Below the pieces are notes generated by a model. The model worked only from the letters and a program-made list of their open reading frames with translations, made no database searches and was not told the DNA's origin. The translations under genes and the position numbers were made by a program. Shown here piece after piece: positions 29,608-37,635 of a stretch of 64,000 nt of DNA; positions within the stretch are counted from its first letter, which is position 1; every line of letters starts with the position of its first letter. The stretch is from Methanobacterium sp. PtaB.Bin024 (GTDB lineage: Archaea > Methanobacteriota > Methanobacteria > Methanobacteriales > Methanobacteriaceae). Location: assembly GCA_002067065.1 (NCBI GenBank), contig MVPY01000043.1:72501-136500 (forward strand). The letters are read 5' to 3'.

Positions 29608-30192
29608 TTAGACTTCTTCATCCTGTTCTGCAATACAAAAGGGGCATAATGCAAGTGGATTCTCATCGTTGTTATCTTTCACAGGGCAAGTGTACTTATC
29701 CCCCTCTTTTTTAACGGTGAATCCCCCAGGGAATAGTGTTCCCACCTGATGGATGGGTTCATCCTTGATGAAAGTAGTGTATAATGATATGATTGAATAT
29801 ATCTGGAGGATGGCAGGGTTCATCTCTTCCATATCTTCTACCATTTTTTCCTGTTCTTTGAGAATATCAATGGCTGTATCCAGTTCCTCCACATCCACCA
29901 GACCCATGTAATGGAAGTTATCATTTTTAACCTCTCGGATACGGATTAAAAATCCGATTTCGGCTTTGATATATTCCTTTTTGTAACTGGTGTGTATACA
30001 TTCTGCTTCCTGTTGAATCTGGAGGCTGCACTGTTGAATATCAATAAAATTAAATTTTCTGGCATCTTCCCTAAGTACACATAAAAGCTGATCTTTGCTG
30101 GTTTGATCCTGAAGGCTCAAACTTTTCAATTTGTCTAACAAACTTGTGAACCTCTCTTTAAGATGATTATTATATTTTATCAGATGATTCAA
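29608..30192 (-). CDS. UPF0305 (DUF2115) family protein
   Basis: A 194-residue soluble protein matching, as far as can be recalled, the methanogen UPF0305/DUF2115 family: a helical body, then HQVGTLFPGGFTVKKEGDKYTCPVKDNN and the cysteine pair in ALCPFCIAEQ near the C-terminus, which with the earlier cysteine may bind a metal. The start is a TTG with no clear ribosome-binding site; a TTG further in has GAGAGGTT upstream and would shorten the protein. It is the last gene of the DsrE-like cluster. Function unknown. Confidence 0.7.
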   Translation of the reverse strand: MNHLIKYNNHLKERFTSLLDKLKSLSLQDQTSKDQLLCVLREDARKFNFIDIQQCSLQIQQEAECIHTSYKKEYIKAEIGFLIRIREVKNDNFHYMGLVDVEELDTAIDILKEQEKMVEDMEEMNPAILQIYSIISLYTTFIKDEPIHQVGTLFPGGFTVKKEGDKYTCPVKDNNDENPLALCPFCIAEQDEEV

Positions 30193-30223
30193 GTTATTTG
30201 ATGAAAAAGGGCAAATAACCCTA

Positions 30224-30847
30224 CTAATTTTCAGCCCATCCCAGGGTTTTCATCAGTTCATCCCCCAAAAGTTCCTTTAAAGAATTCAATTTATCCCGAT
30301 TTTCAGCTTTTAGTAGAGGTTTACATTGATCTAAAGTAGCATCTCCTGAGAGAATTTTCATTGAAAATGCCATGCAAGTAGCAGTTCCACATTCTTCACA
30401 ATTAATCTGAGGTAAACAGTTATAAATGTTTAAAGGCCCAATTTTTGACAGTTTTCCTGAAAGATCCTCACCATCAGCTCCATTTTTACTTTCCAAGTAG
30501 CACTGGTTAATTTTTTCCATGAACTCAGTAATTATTTCAATTCCTTCCTCAGGATCCTTGGTGTTCATCATCATGATTTTTCCAGAGGGGAAAAAAGATA
30601 TAACTCTTTTGTGTGTGTTTAAGGTTAAGATTTTTTTATGGGGGATGAAATTAACGTTTCCTGGGGGGAATTTACCTGCGAAGGTTGGCATTACCTCTTC
30701 TAATGTTGAATCAAGTTGCATTGCCAGTTTAACCCGGCCTTCTTCTGCCATGCAGGGCATTATCTTGGTTATGGAAACACTTTTTACCAGGGCCCCTTTT
30801 TCAAAAATTTCGTATTTAAGTTCTTTCATTTCCATTTTTATTACCAT
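30224..30847 (-). CDS. [4Fe-4S]-domain protein linked to the DsrE-like cluster
   Basis: A 207-residue protein with a C-terminal four-cysteine domain (NCEECGTATC, then C sixteen residues on) in the C-x2-C-x4-C-x16-C spacing of PF04060, as in the Fe-S domain of acetyl-CoA synthase corrinoid proteins and RnfB. The N-terminal 110 residues are a separate alpha/beta domain (IPHKKILTLNTHKRVISFFPSGKIMMM). The ATG follows directly on the stop codon of the upstream DsrE-like gene, so the genes are translationally coupled. It is a likely redox partner for sulfur relay (inference). Confidence 0.75.
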   Translation of the reverse strand: MVIKMEMKELKYEIFEKGALVKSVSITKIMPCMAEEGRVKLAMQLDSTLEEVMPTFAGKFPPGNVNFIPHKKILTLNTHKRVISFFPSGKIMMMNTKDPEEGIEIITEFMEKINQCYLESKNGADGEDLSGKLSKIGPLNIYNCLPQINCEECGTATCMAFSMKILSGDATLDQCKPLLKAENRDKLNSLKELLGDELMKTLGWAEN

Positions 30848-31201
30848 TTAAATTTTTATTATATGTTTTTTTGATTTTGAAAGGTTGTAGAGAGTTTTAT
30901 TATCAATAAGTTCAGTTATCTCTACTAGATCCTCATATTTAATTCCTCTTTGGATAATAGAATCTAAATGTGCAAATAAAGTCCCGTTAGGGAACAAAGA
31001 ATATATTAATTCACTTACTGATGGATACCCGATCGTTTTTTCCCCAGATTGGTTTTTTAACGCGGCGTAAACACCCTCACCCATTAAAAGAACATCAGCT
31101 TCAATGTCTCTATCTAAACTTGCTATTGCAATATAAATTCCGCCTAAAGCGTTTTCATGCCCGTAAGGGGCTTTGTCTATTATAACTAATGAGGATGACA
31201 T
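30848..31201 (-). CDS. DsrE/TusC-like sulfur-relay protein
   Basis: A 117-residue protein with the short alpha/beta DsrE-type fold: SSSLVIIDKAPYG at the start, IYIAIASLDRDIEADVLLMGEGVYAA, then FAHLDSIIQRG. It has no cysteine, as in structural DsrF/TusC-type members, while the next protein upstream carries the candidate active cysteines. Its start overlaps the end of the preceding gene region (AGGTAGTTAACA ATG). The three DsrE-like genes are likely to form one complex. Confidence 0.7.
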   Translation of the reverse strand: MSSSLVIIDKAPYGHENALGGIYIAIASLDRDIEADVLLMGEGVYAALKNQSGEKTIGYPSVSELIYSLFPNGTLFAHLDSIIQRGIKYEDLVEITELIDNKTLYNLSKSKKHIIKI

Positions 31202-31203
31202 TG

Positions 31204-31593
31204 TTAACTACCTAAAATTATCACTTTACAATCTTCATCCATCCACGCGGCAAGATCATAAACACTGGTTATTTCCACCCTTTCTAAATAATGTGATTCA
31301 TCCGTGTATCCTCTTGCAGTTGCACAACGCACGCAGGCTTTAATTTCACAACCATTTTTGATTAATTTTTCAAAATTCAGTGAAACACTTGGAAAATCAC
31401 GGGGATTTTGGTCTTTTTGAGGTATATGCACCCCATCTATGTATAAGAATATTTTCACCCCATAACCTAAATCCAGGGCAGATTCTGCCATTTTATATCC
31501 AATATCAGCATATTGTGAAATGTAAGGTCCATCCAAAAACACAATAACCATTGTATCTTTGTTGGACGTGTTTTCATTGAGGTGTGTTGTCAT
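31204..31593 (-). CDS. DsrE/TusD-like protein with a CxxC motif
   Basis: A 129-residue DsrE-type protein. It has MVIVFLDGPYISQYADIGYKMAESAL near residues 15-40, GYGVKIFLYIDGVHIP, and then the cysteines in CEIKACVRCATARGY near residues 83-92, which correspond in position to the sulfur-carrying cysteine of TusD/DsrE. It is followed three bases later by the next DsrE-like gene. A role in moving persulfide sulfur is expected for the family; the acceptor here is unknown. Confidence 0.75.
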   Translation of the reverse strand: MTTHLNENTSNKDTMVIVFLDGPYISQYADIGYKMAESALDLGYGVKIFLYIDGVHIPQKDQNPRDFPSVSLNFEKLIKNGCEIKACVRCATARGYTDESHYLERVEITSVYDLAAWMDEDCKVIILGS

Positions 31594-31613
31594 ATTATCG
31601 GCCCGCTTGGTTG

Positions 31614-31934
31614 TTAAAAACTCACAGCCTGGTTAAAATTCTCCATAACATCTGTTACCATATCATCGTACTTTGAAAACACAATCAAACCATCCTTTAT
31701 TTGTTCTTCTTTAATTCCTCTTGCTTTAAGGTCATTTTCGTAAACATACACGGTTGAACTTTCGAAAACCATTTCTAAATCAGAATTAGAATAATTTTTG
31801 TGAGCGCAATAAACTCCGTTTCCCACAAGATAGGTAGAAATTTGATCAGTATTGACATATAATTTTGAAAAATCAAGAAATGTTTCAAATCCCTGTTCTG
31901 AGGGACTTTTTGTTAATATAAATCCTATATGCAT
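31614..31934 (-). CDS. DsrE-like protein, first of the triad
   Basis: A 106-residue protein with a DsrE-type pattern (MHIGFILTKSPSEQGFETFLDFSK, ISTYLVGNGVYCAHKNY, VYVYENDLKARGI). One cysteine lies at the position of GVYCAHKN. The ATG at 31934 is chosen because GGAG lies six bases upstream; the frame extends four codons further. It leads the leftward cluster of three DsrE-like genes, the Fe-S protein and UPF0305. Confidence 0.7.
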   Translation of the reverse strand: MHIGFILTKSPSEQGFETFLDFSKLYVNTDQISTYLVGNGVYCAHKNYSNSDLEMVFESSTVYVYENDLKARGIKEEQIKDGLIVFSKYDDMVTDVMENFNQAVSF

Positions 31935-32020
31935 TTGATTCTCCATCCATAATTTTTTTGTTGTTATTTCAATATCTGGGGGGGGGAGGATGATTTTTTT
32001 TCGATTCTATCTATTCTTGG

Positions 32021-33100
32021 CTATGATCCCTTAAAATAACGTTTTTGGAAGAATAGCGCAACATTCACCAAACTTATTAAGATAGGCACTTCTATTAATG
32101 GGCCTATAACCGTAGCAAATGCCACTCCAGATCCAATTCCAAAAACTGCTATAGCCACTGCTATAGCCAGCTCAAAGTTGTTACTGGCTGCTGTGAATGA
32201 TATTGCTGTGGTTCGTGTGTAATCAGCCCCAATTTTGTATCCCAGGAAAAAAGTGATGAAAAACATAACCACAAAATATACCAGCAGAGGTATGGCTATG
32301 ATTACCACGTCAAAGGGTATCTGAACTATATAATCCCCTTTTAAACTGAACATAACCACAATGGTAAATAAAAGAGCTATTAAAGTTATAGGACTAATTT
32401 TAGGTATGAATTTTTCATGGTACCATTCTTTTCCTTTGATTCTGATTAAGAAAAACCGGGTGATAAATCCGGCAATAAATGGAATCCCTAAATAAATGAA
32501 TACGCTTTGGGCTATCTGAAGAATACTCACATCAATCGTAGTTCCCTGGATTCCAAGTAATGGTGGAACTATGGTGATAAAGAACCATGCATATACACTG
32601 TAAAAGAAGACTTGGAATATGCTGTTTAGAGCCACCAAACTGGCAGCATATTCATTGTTTCCTTTTGCTAGTTGGTTCCAGACTAAGACCATGGCTATGC
32701 AGGGAGCTATCCCAATTAGAATTAGTCCTACCATGTACTCAGGATATGCTGATAAAAATATTACCGCTAATGCAAACATCAATAAAGGAGCTATTATCCA
32801 ATTCTGGAACATGGCCAATCCTAAAACCTTCCAGTCCCGGAAGACTTTAGGTAATTCTTCGTAGCGAACACGGGCCAATGGAGGGTACATCATAAGAATG
32901 AGACCTATAGCAATGGGTATGCTTGTGGTTCCCACTTGAAATTGGTTCACTATCCCTTTAAAAGCAGGTAAAAAAACACCCATGGAAATTCCAAGCACCA
33001 TGGCTAAAAAAATCCATAGAGTTAAAAATCTATCCAGAAATCCAAGTTTAGGAGTATCACAAATTTGATCAGTGATTTGACTAGCAACATCGTCCTTCAT
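32021..33100 (-). CDS. acr3: Arsenite efflux permease, ACR3 family
   Basis: A 359-residue membrane protein with about ten helices that exports arsenite. Family features are LTLWIFLAMVLGISMGVFLP at the start, MYPPLARVRYEELPKVFRDWK, the conserved cysteine in LIGIAPCIAMVLVWNQLAKG, TAASNNFELAIAVAIAVFG and PLIEVPILISLVN with the key glutamate. The ATG at 33100 has GGAGATC four bases upstream, favoured over one five codons earlier. It lies 23 bases downstream of arsR in the same direction, so the two are probably co-transcribed and induced by arsenic. Confidence 0.95.
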   Translation of the reverse strand: MKDDVASQITDQICDTPKLGFLDRFLTLWIFLAMVLGISMGVFLPAFKGIVNQFQVGTTSIPIAIGLILMMYPPLARVRYEELPKVFRDWKVLGLAMFQNWIIAPLLMFALAVIFLSAYPEYMVGLILIGIAPCIAMVLVWNQLAKGNNEYAASLVALNSIFQVFFYSVYAWFFITIVPPLLGIQGTTIDVSILQIAQSVFIYLGIPFIAGFITRFFLIRIKGKEWYHEKFIPKISPITLIALLFTIVVMFSLKGDYIVQIPFDVVIIAIPLLVYFVVMFFITFFLGYKIGADYTRTTAISFTAASNNFELAIAVAIAVFGIGSGVAFATVIGPLIEVPILISLVNVALFFQKRYFKGS

Positions 33101-33123
33101 TAGGGATCTCCCCATTAATTCAT

Positions 33124-33474
33124 TTATTTTAGGATGTTTTCTAAAATGTTTGTAATTTCTGGATTAGACAGACTATAATGCACCCAAACACCTTCTTTTC
33201 GCCATTTCAAGAACCCTGCTTTTTTTAAGATGTTCAAATGATGAGATATGGTTGGTTGTGGTTTTTCCATGGCAGTGATTATCTCACAAACACATAATTC
33301 TCCATATTTTAATAAGTGGAGTATTTTAAGTCGTGTTGGGTCTGCAAGTGCCTTTATGGTGTCCGCATTTTGAATTAGTATATCATCACTTGGGATTTCG
33401 GAGGTGATCTTTTTCAGTTGTTTAATCTGTTCTTCATTGGGCTTTTCTCCAGTGCCAATTTCACATGATTTCAT
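33124..33474 (-). CDS. arsR: ArsR-family metal-responsive repressor
   Basis: A 116-residue winged-helix repressor. The arsenic-type metal site ELCVCE is at residues 59-64 (C61, C63), a third cysteine at C4 may also bind, and PQPTISHHLNILKKAGFLKWRKEGVWVHY is the DNA-binding helix and wing (residues 72-101). It most likely represses acr3 and arsC from the shared promoter between 33475 and 33531. The ATG lies about 22-37 bases from the TATA palindrome, consistent with a leaderless message. Confidence 0.92.
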   Translation of the reverse strand: MKSCEIGTGEKPNEEQIKQLKKITSEIPSDDILIQNADTIKALADPTRLKILHLLKYGELCVCEIITAMEKPQPTISHHLNILKKAGFLKWRKEGVWVHYSLSNPEITNILENILK

Positions 33475-33495
33475 GAACTTTGCTATTTACATATG

Positions 33496-33511
33496 ATATA
33501 TTTAAATATAT
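33496..33511. promoter_or_regulatory. Bidirectional ars promoter with palindromic TATA region
   Basis: The 16-bp perfect palindrome ATATATTTAAATATAT lies between the divergent arsR and arsC starts. On each side a start codon sits about where transcription would begin 22-30 bases from a TATA box, so both messages would be nearly leaderless. The symmetry also suits binding by dimeric ArsR, which would block both genes at once; that is inference. Confidence 0.6.
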
Positions 33512-33531
33512 GGATGTTTTATTCATTGATA

Positions 33532-33968
33532 ATGAAAATGAAAGCATCACAAACCAATGAAAAGGTTTTATTTTTATGCAATCAAAATTCAGCAAGGTCG
33601 CAGATGGCTGAAGGAATTTTAAAATCATTATATGGTGGAAATTTTGAAGTTTACAGTGCAGGGAGTAATCCAGGTAATGTGAATCCCTATGCAGTTAAAG
33701 TATTAGAAGAAATGGGTGTTGATGATCAGGTAATCATTCCAAAGGTCTAAAAGAATTTGAAGGCTTTAAATTTGATTATGTGGTCACGGTATGTGGAGAG
33801 GAAGGAGAGGTCTGTCCCTTTTTCCATGGAGGAAAAAATTATATACATAAATCATTCCAGGATCCTGCAGTAGTTGAAGGAACTGACCAGGAGAAAACTG
33901 ATGCTTTTAGAAAAATTAGAGATGAGATTAATGAATGGATTAAAAAAACATTTTATAGAGGGGACTGA
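33532..33968 (+). pseudogene. arsC: Arsenate reductase ArsC (thioredoxin-type), broken by a frameshift
   Basis: A low-molecular-weight phosphatase-type arsenate reductase split in two frames. The first part (from ATG 33532) has the CX5R loop LFLCNQNSARSQMAEG and runs into a stop at 33750. From about 33735 the second frame continues SKGLKEFEGFKFDYVVTVC to the catalytic pair VCGEEGEVC and ends at 33968. One missing base near 33724-33735 explains the break. All key cysteines remain, so this is either a recent mutation or a sequencing error. The upstream in-frame ATG at 33493 lies inside the promoter and is rejected. Confidence 0.8.
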
Positions 33969-34019
33969 ATGTTAAAAGTTGCAATAGCAACCGATGACCC
34001 CTATGGACAGAACCTATGA
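33969..34019 (+). pseudogene. Remnant start of a NifX/NifB-like gene
   Basis: Sixteen codons (MLKVAIATDDPYGQNL) immediately after the arsC stop, ending in TGA. The start resembles that of dinitrogenase Fe-Mo cofactor-binding-domain proteins (M-K-V-A-I-A-T-D), but nothing follows. It is probably a truncated remnant left when the segment was rearranged; chance similarity cannot be excluded. Confidence 0.3.
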
Positions 34020-34053
34020 TACATGGAAAGAACAATAACCATCTTTGATTTAT

Positions 34054-35265
34054 TTATGCTTTTGTTTTACTTCTTTCCATTAACTTAGTGTTCATATTGT
34101 CAAATCGATTCTTAATATCTGCGTATTCTTTTTGATCAAAGGGACAATCCTCTATGCAATATGTACAGCCTTGACTGCACCCAATACAACGTTCTTCTAT
34201 AAATTCTGTCTCTTTACCACCACAACAGGTTTCTGTTTCTATGAGTGCATTTTCAGGGCAGGCTTTGATGCATTTACCGCACCGTTTACAGTACTCGGCT
34301 ATCCATGAATGTTTGTTATCATCTTTCACGGGTAAATTTTCTATGCTGGTGAATATGGCTGAAATTTTTTGTCTGGGACCTGATGTGGGAGTTATTAATA
34401 GGCCACTTTGTCCTATCCATCCCAGGCCTGACTTCTGACCAAGTGCTGAGAAGTTTACCACACCCCCATAGGGGTGAGCAGATTCAGCAGCAAAACTATT
34501 TTCTCTAAGAAAATCTGCGATTTGGTAGGTTAATTTGCCCAGTTTTTCATAATGTGCATCGTTTATTGTCTGTGCTGCAGTTCCTGGATCTGTTAGGATG
34601 AGATCATCACTCATTTCCATGGTTAATACAATTGCATTAGAAAATAAGGGGGATTGACCGGGATAAATTAGCTCTGGAGTAACAGTAGTGTACCCTATGC
34701 TTTTAATTCCAATCGAATGAGCGTACTCTTCAAGTTTTTTGATGAAATCACTATCAGCAAGTGTTTTAGGCTCATCTGGATTGTTTTTCACATATTCATC
34801 TGGATAATCTCCACCACATCCACAACTACACCCTTCAACTTCTTCAGGAGGGTTTTCAACTGATTCAACTGGTTCTGCAGTTCCACAACCACAACCTCCA
34901 TTTTCTACGTTTGGAGGGGCAGAAGTTTCGCAGCATCCCGTTGTAACATTGGTATTGGATTCAACTTGGAACTTACCCGCTTCGGCGAGTTCTTTTTTGA
35001 CCTTTGCCCAGATTCTTTCTTTTTGATATAGTTCGCGAAGTGGTTTTTTGTCGGGGAAGGTAATTGCATTTCCCTGGCAGAGAGTTGCACAGGTGGTACA
35101 TCCAACTGTACATTTGTAAGGTTGATCCACTACAGGACCATCTTCAGTCCATTTGTAAACTTTTGCTCCGCAGTTCATGCATATCCCACATTCAACACAT
35201 TTTTCAGGATCGATTGTAGGGTACCATTGAATTTTTTCTCTTGGATATCCAGCAAACCATGCCAT
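34054..35265 (-). CDS. QueG-like multi-cluster Fe-S protein with a cysteine-rich linker
   Basis: A 403-residue protein with three parts. First, an N-terminal ferredoxin region (CVECGICMNC, then CTVGCTTCATLC, residues about 23-70). Second, a linker with repeated cysteines (GCC, GGCGCG, GCSCGCGG, residues about 110-150). Third, a region like the core of epoxyqueuosine reductase or reductive dehalogenase-type proteins (AESAHPYGGVVNFSALG, GLGWIGQSGLLITPTSGPRQ) ending in a double [4Fe-4S] domain (CKRCGKCIKACP, ERCIGCSQGCTYCIEDCP). The ATG at 35265 has GGAGGAG upstream. It neighbours the arsenic genes; the CGCG linker may bind a metal or metalloid (inference). Confidence 0.75.
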   Translation of the reverse strand: MAWFAGYPREKIQWYPTIDPEKCVECGICMNCGAKVYKWTEDGPVVDQPYKCTVGCTTCATLCQGNAITFPDKKPLRELYQKERIWAKVKKELAEAGKFQVESNTNVTTGCCETSAPPNVENGGCGCGTAEPVESVENPPEEVEGCSCGCGGDYPDEYVKNNPDEPKTLADSDFIKKLEEYAHSIGIKSIGYTTVTPELIYPGQSPLFSNAIVLTMEMSDDLILTDPGTAAQTINDAHYEKLGKLTYQIADFLRENSFAAESAHPYGGVVNFSALGQKSGLGWIGQSGLLITPTSGPRQKISAIFTSIENLPVKDDNKHSWIAEYCKRCGKCIKACPENALIETETCCGGKETEFIEERCIGCSQGCTYCIEDCPFDQKEYADIKNRFDNMNTKLMERSKTKA

Positions 35266-35704
35266 ATTAATCTCCTCCATTCTCACAAGTTTTAACCTTT
35301 GATTTCCCTTTAAAACTGATAAAACTCCTTTATCTGGAACATGATGTATTTTTAAAAAAGGTAATTCTATTGAAATATTTCTATTATTAATTCACACTTT
35401 TAATTTCATATATCCAAATATATAAATATACCGATTAATAGCTTATCATTTCATGGATTACTTAAACTTCTTTTTATTCAAAATCAGGATTAATAATGGT
35501 GAATAATCTTTAAATTAAGAAATATACTAATTTGGGGGGTCAATTAGGAGTATAAGTAACAATAAAAACAATAAATAATAAAAACCATTAAGCTGGTTTA
35601 AAAATGATGATTATTATTAAAAAGATGTTAAATTTACCGAAATTCTTTTAAAATAAGTTAAAAATAAAAAAATAGGAGGAGATAAGCCTCCGACATGTTG
35701 GATT
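35266..35704. other. Intergenic region between the QueG-like gene and pan
   Basis: About 439 bases, AT-rich. It contains a TATA-like CATATATCCAAATATATAA tract near 35407-35425 that could serve the leftward QueG-like gene through a leader of about 120 bases, a hairpin at 35582-35599 (AAACCA and TGGTTT) followed on the - strand by T-rich sequence, and copy C of the dispersed repeat overlapping the end of pan. No ORF. Confidence 0.45.
35582..35599 (-). terminator. Hairpin with T-rich tail downstream of pan
   Basis: Six-base arms AAACCA and TGGTTT around a six-base loop, followed on the - strand by T-rich sequence. It lies about 105 bases past the pan stop, beyond the 3'-end repeat, so it may be a second termination point. 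Confidence 0.4.
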
Positions 35705-35720
35705 TTATCCGTACATCACT
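35660..35720 (-). repeat. Dispersed 3'-end repeat, copy C (overlaps the pan stop codon)
   Basis: Read on the - strand: GTGATGTACGGATAA (the last codons and stop of pan), spacer, a hairpin GGAGG-CTTATCT-CCTCC, then TATTTTTTTATTTTT. The match with copies A and B begins inside the coding region, so the element shares sequence with the end of the gene as well as its 3' tail. Confidence 0.6.
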
Positions 35721-36937
35721 CCAGCTTCTTTTCGTATTTCTTCGTCGCGTTCCATGCCGATGATCTTATCAACGGCGTCCAGGAAGTCGTTCATACTTAC
35801 GATAGGTTTTTCTTGCCTTATTGCGAACATACCTGCTTCGGTACAGATGGCTTTGAGATCTGCTCCAGAAGCACCTTCGCTTAGGCTGGATACCAGATCT
35901 ATGTCCACATCTTCGTCCAGGTTCATGTTTTTGGTGTGGATCTTGAGAATCTCTTTCCTACCATCTTCGTTGGGTATAGGTACTTCGATGAAACGGTCGA
36001 ATCGTCCAGGCCGTAGTAGTGCTGGGTCCAGGATATCGGGTCGGTTGGTGGCTGCAACTATGCCTACATCTCCCCTTCCTTCAAATCCATCCATTTCAGC
36101 TAAAAGTTGCATAAGGGTTCTTTGAACTTCACGGTCACCGCTGGTGGAACTTTTCAGTCTCTTGGCGGCAATGGCATCGATTTCATCGATAAAGATTATA
36201 CTAGGAGCTTTTTCCTTGGCCAGTTCGAAAACGCCACGCACAAGCCGGGCACCTTCTCCAATATATTTTTTAACGAATTCAGAGGCCACAATTTTTATGA
36301 AGGTGGCGTTGGTTTCATGGGCCACGGCCTTGGCCAGTAATGTTTTACCTGTACCTGGAGGCCCGTATAAAAGAACTCCTTTTGGTGGTTCAATACCTAT
36401 CTCTACAAACAATTCTGGTTTTTTAAGTGGAAGTTCGACAGTCTCTTTAATTTCCACTATCTGTTCTTCAAGCCCACCTATCTGTATGTAACTTACTTCT
36501 GGTTTTTCTTCAACTTCCATACCTGTTACTAGTGGGTCTTTTTCTGATGGTAAAACACTTACAATGCTAAATGTTTGCTGGTTAAGAGCTACTCTGGCTC
36601 CGGGTTCCAGTGAATTTTCATCTAAGAAACGTGAATAGCCAATTACAAAGTGGGGTCCGGTACTGCTTTTCACCACTACTTTTCCTTCATCTAGAACTTC
36701 AGTTACAGTGGCAATTACCAGTGGAGGTGATCTGAACCTTTCAATTTCTCCCCGGAGGGATTTAACTTCACGATCCAATCTCATCTTCTCATTTTCAATG
36801 AGAAGTTTGTCTTTTTCCAGTTTCCTGACCTTCCACATCAGATTCCTTTTGGTTTTGGCATTATCCTCTTTGAGGATTTTTATCTCCTTTTTAAGGTCTT
36901 CTATCTTTTTTAAGATATTTTGGGATGTTTTTTCCAT
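35705..36937 (-). CDS. pan: Proteasome-activating nucleotidase PAN
   Basis: The AAA ATPase that unfolds substrates for the archaeal 20S proteasome. The 410 residues show an N-terminal coiled coil (residues about 5-70), an OB domain, Walker A GPPGTGKTLLAKAVA near residue 193, Walker B IIFIDEIDAIA near 250, the AAA second-region motif AATNRPDILDPALLRPGRFDR, and the C-terminal MYG, a HbYX-type motif that opens the proteasome gate. The ATG has GAGGAGTG ten bases upstream. It is a single leftward gene, divergent from mbf1. Confidence 0.97.
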   Translation of the reverse strand: MEKTSQNILKKIEDLKKEIKILKEDNAKTKRNLMWKVRKLEKDKLLIENEKMRLDREVKSLRGEIERFRSPPLVIATVTEVLDEGKVVVKSSTGPHFVIGYSRFLDENSLEPGARVALNQQTFSIVSVLPSEKDPLVTGMEVEEKPEVSYIQIGGLEEQIVEIKETVELPLKKPELFVEIGIEPPKGVLLYGPPGTGKTLLAKAVAHETNATFIKIVASEFVKKYIGEGARLVRGVFELAKEKAPSIIFIDEIDAIAAKRLKSSTSGDREVQRTLMQLLAEMDGFEGRGDVGIVAATNRPDILDPALLRPGRFDRFIEVPIPNEDGRKEILKIHTKNMNLDEDVDIDLVSSLSEGASGADLKAICTEAGMFAIRQEKPIVSMNDFLDAVDKIIGMERDEEIRKEAGVMYG

Positions 36938-37078
36938 CTTACAAATACACTCCTCATAGATTTGTGGAGAAAAATAATATCCGGTTATATTGATATTATT
37001 TGTTGCATTTTATTTCTCTAATAATATTTAAGTATTGAGGTGTCTAATTATATACCAATTAAAACTAAAGGGATCATC

Positions 37079-37555
37079 ATGAGATGTGAGATATGCGGAA
37101 AGAAGGTTATTGGAAAACCGGTGCGAACAAAAATAGAGAATTCTATAATGTTAACATGCACTGAATGTTCTAAATTTGGTAAAATACAACGAGAACCACC
37201 CCGACCCCAGCGAGGTCCTGGTGGCCGTGCTCCAACAGGCAGAAGACGATCATTCAGATCTCGGGAACCAACACACGAAGTTATTGAGGATTATCAAACA
37301 GTGATCAGAGAGGCTCGAGAAAAAAAGGGATGGTCCCGTGAGGATCTTGGTGAAAAGATATATGAAAAGGTTTCAGTGATACACCGTCTTGAATCAGGGA
37401 AAATGGTTCCTGATCTGAAATTGGCACGGAAACTGGAAAAAACATTAAAGGTTACCCTTTTGGAAAAAACAGAAGAAGCGCAACTTGATGATTTAAAAGG
37501 TTCTAATATGCGAAAAGCTACTATTGGGGATATAGCCAGGATAAAAAAAGGTTAG
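37079..37555 (+). CDS. mbf1: Multiprotein bridging factor 1-type transcription factor
   Basis: A 158-residue archaeal MBF1-like protein. It begins with a zinc ribbon (CEICGKK...CTECSK), then a basic, arginine- and proline-rich linker (residues about 40-65), then a helix-turn-helix domain of the Cro/C1 type (REAREKKGWSREDLGEKIYEKVSVIHRLESGKMVPDL, in the order expected). The ATG at 37079 starts at the zinc ribbon; a frame extending 13 codons upstream is rejected. It diverges from pan across a short promoter region with an AATTATATACC TATA tract. Confidence 0.88.
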   Translation: MRCEICGKKVIGKPVRTKIENSIMLTCTECSKFGKIQREPPRPQRGPGGRAPTGRRRSFRSREPTHEVIEDYQTVIREAREKKGWSREDLGEKIYEKVSVIHRLESGKMVPDLKLARKLEKTLKVTLLEKTEEAQLDDLKGSNMRKATIGDIARIKKG

Positions 37556-37635
37556 AATCATCAATTTCTGTAAATGGAACTTGTTATAACGATAAAAAAT
37601 AGATAGTAATGTGTTATCGGTTTTTTATCATTTTT

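Noticed and set aside
33493..33531. Upstream ATG for arsC
   Set aside because: It lies within the shared TATA region and would add residues not found in ArsC; the ATG at 33532 is at the expected position.
35405..35432. A second ArsR operator near the QueG-like gene
   Set aside because: It shares only AT-rich similarity with the ars palindrome and lacks symmetry, so a common regulator is not supported.
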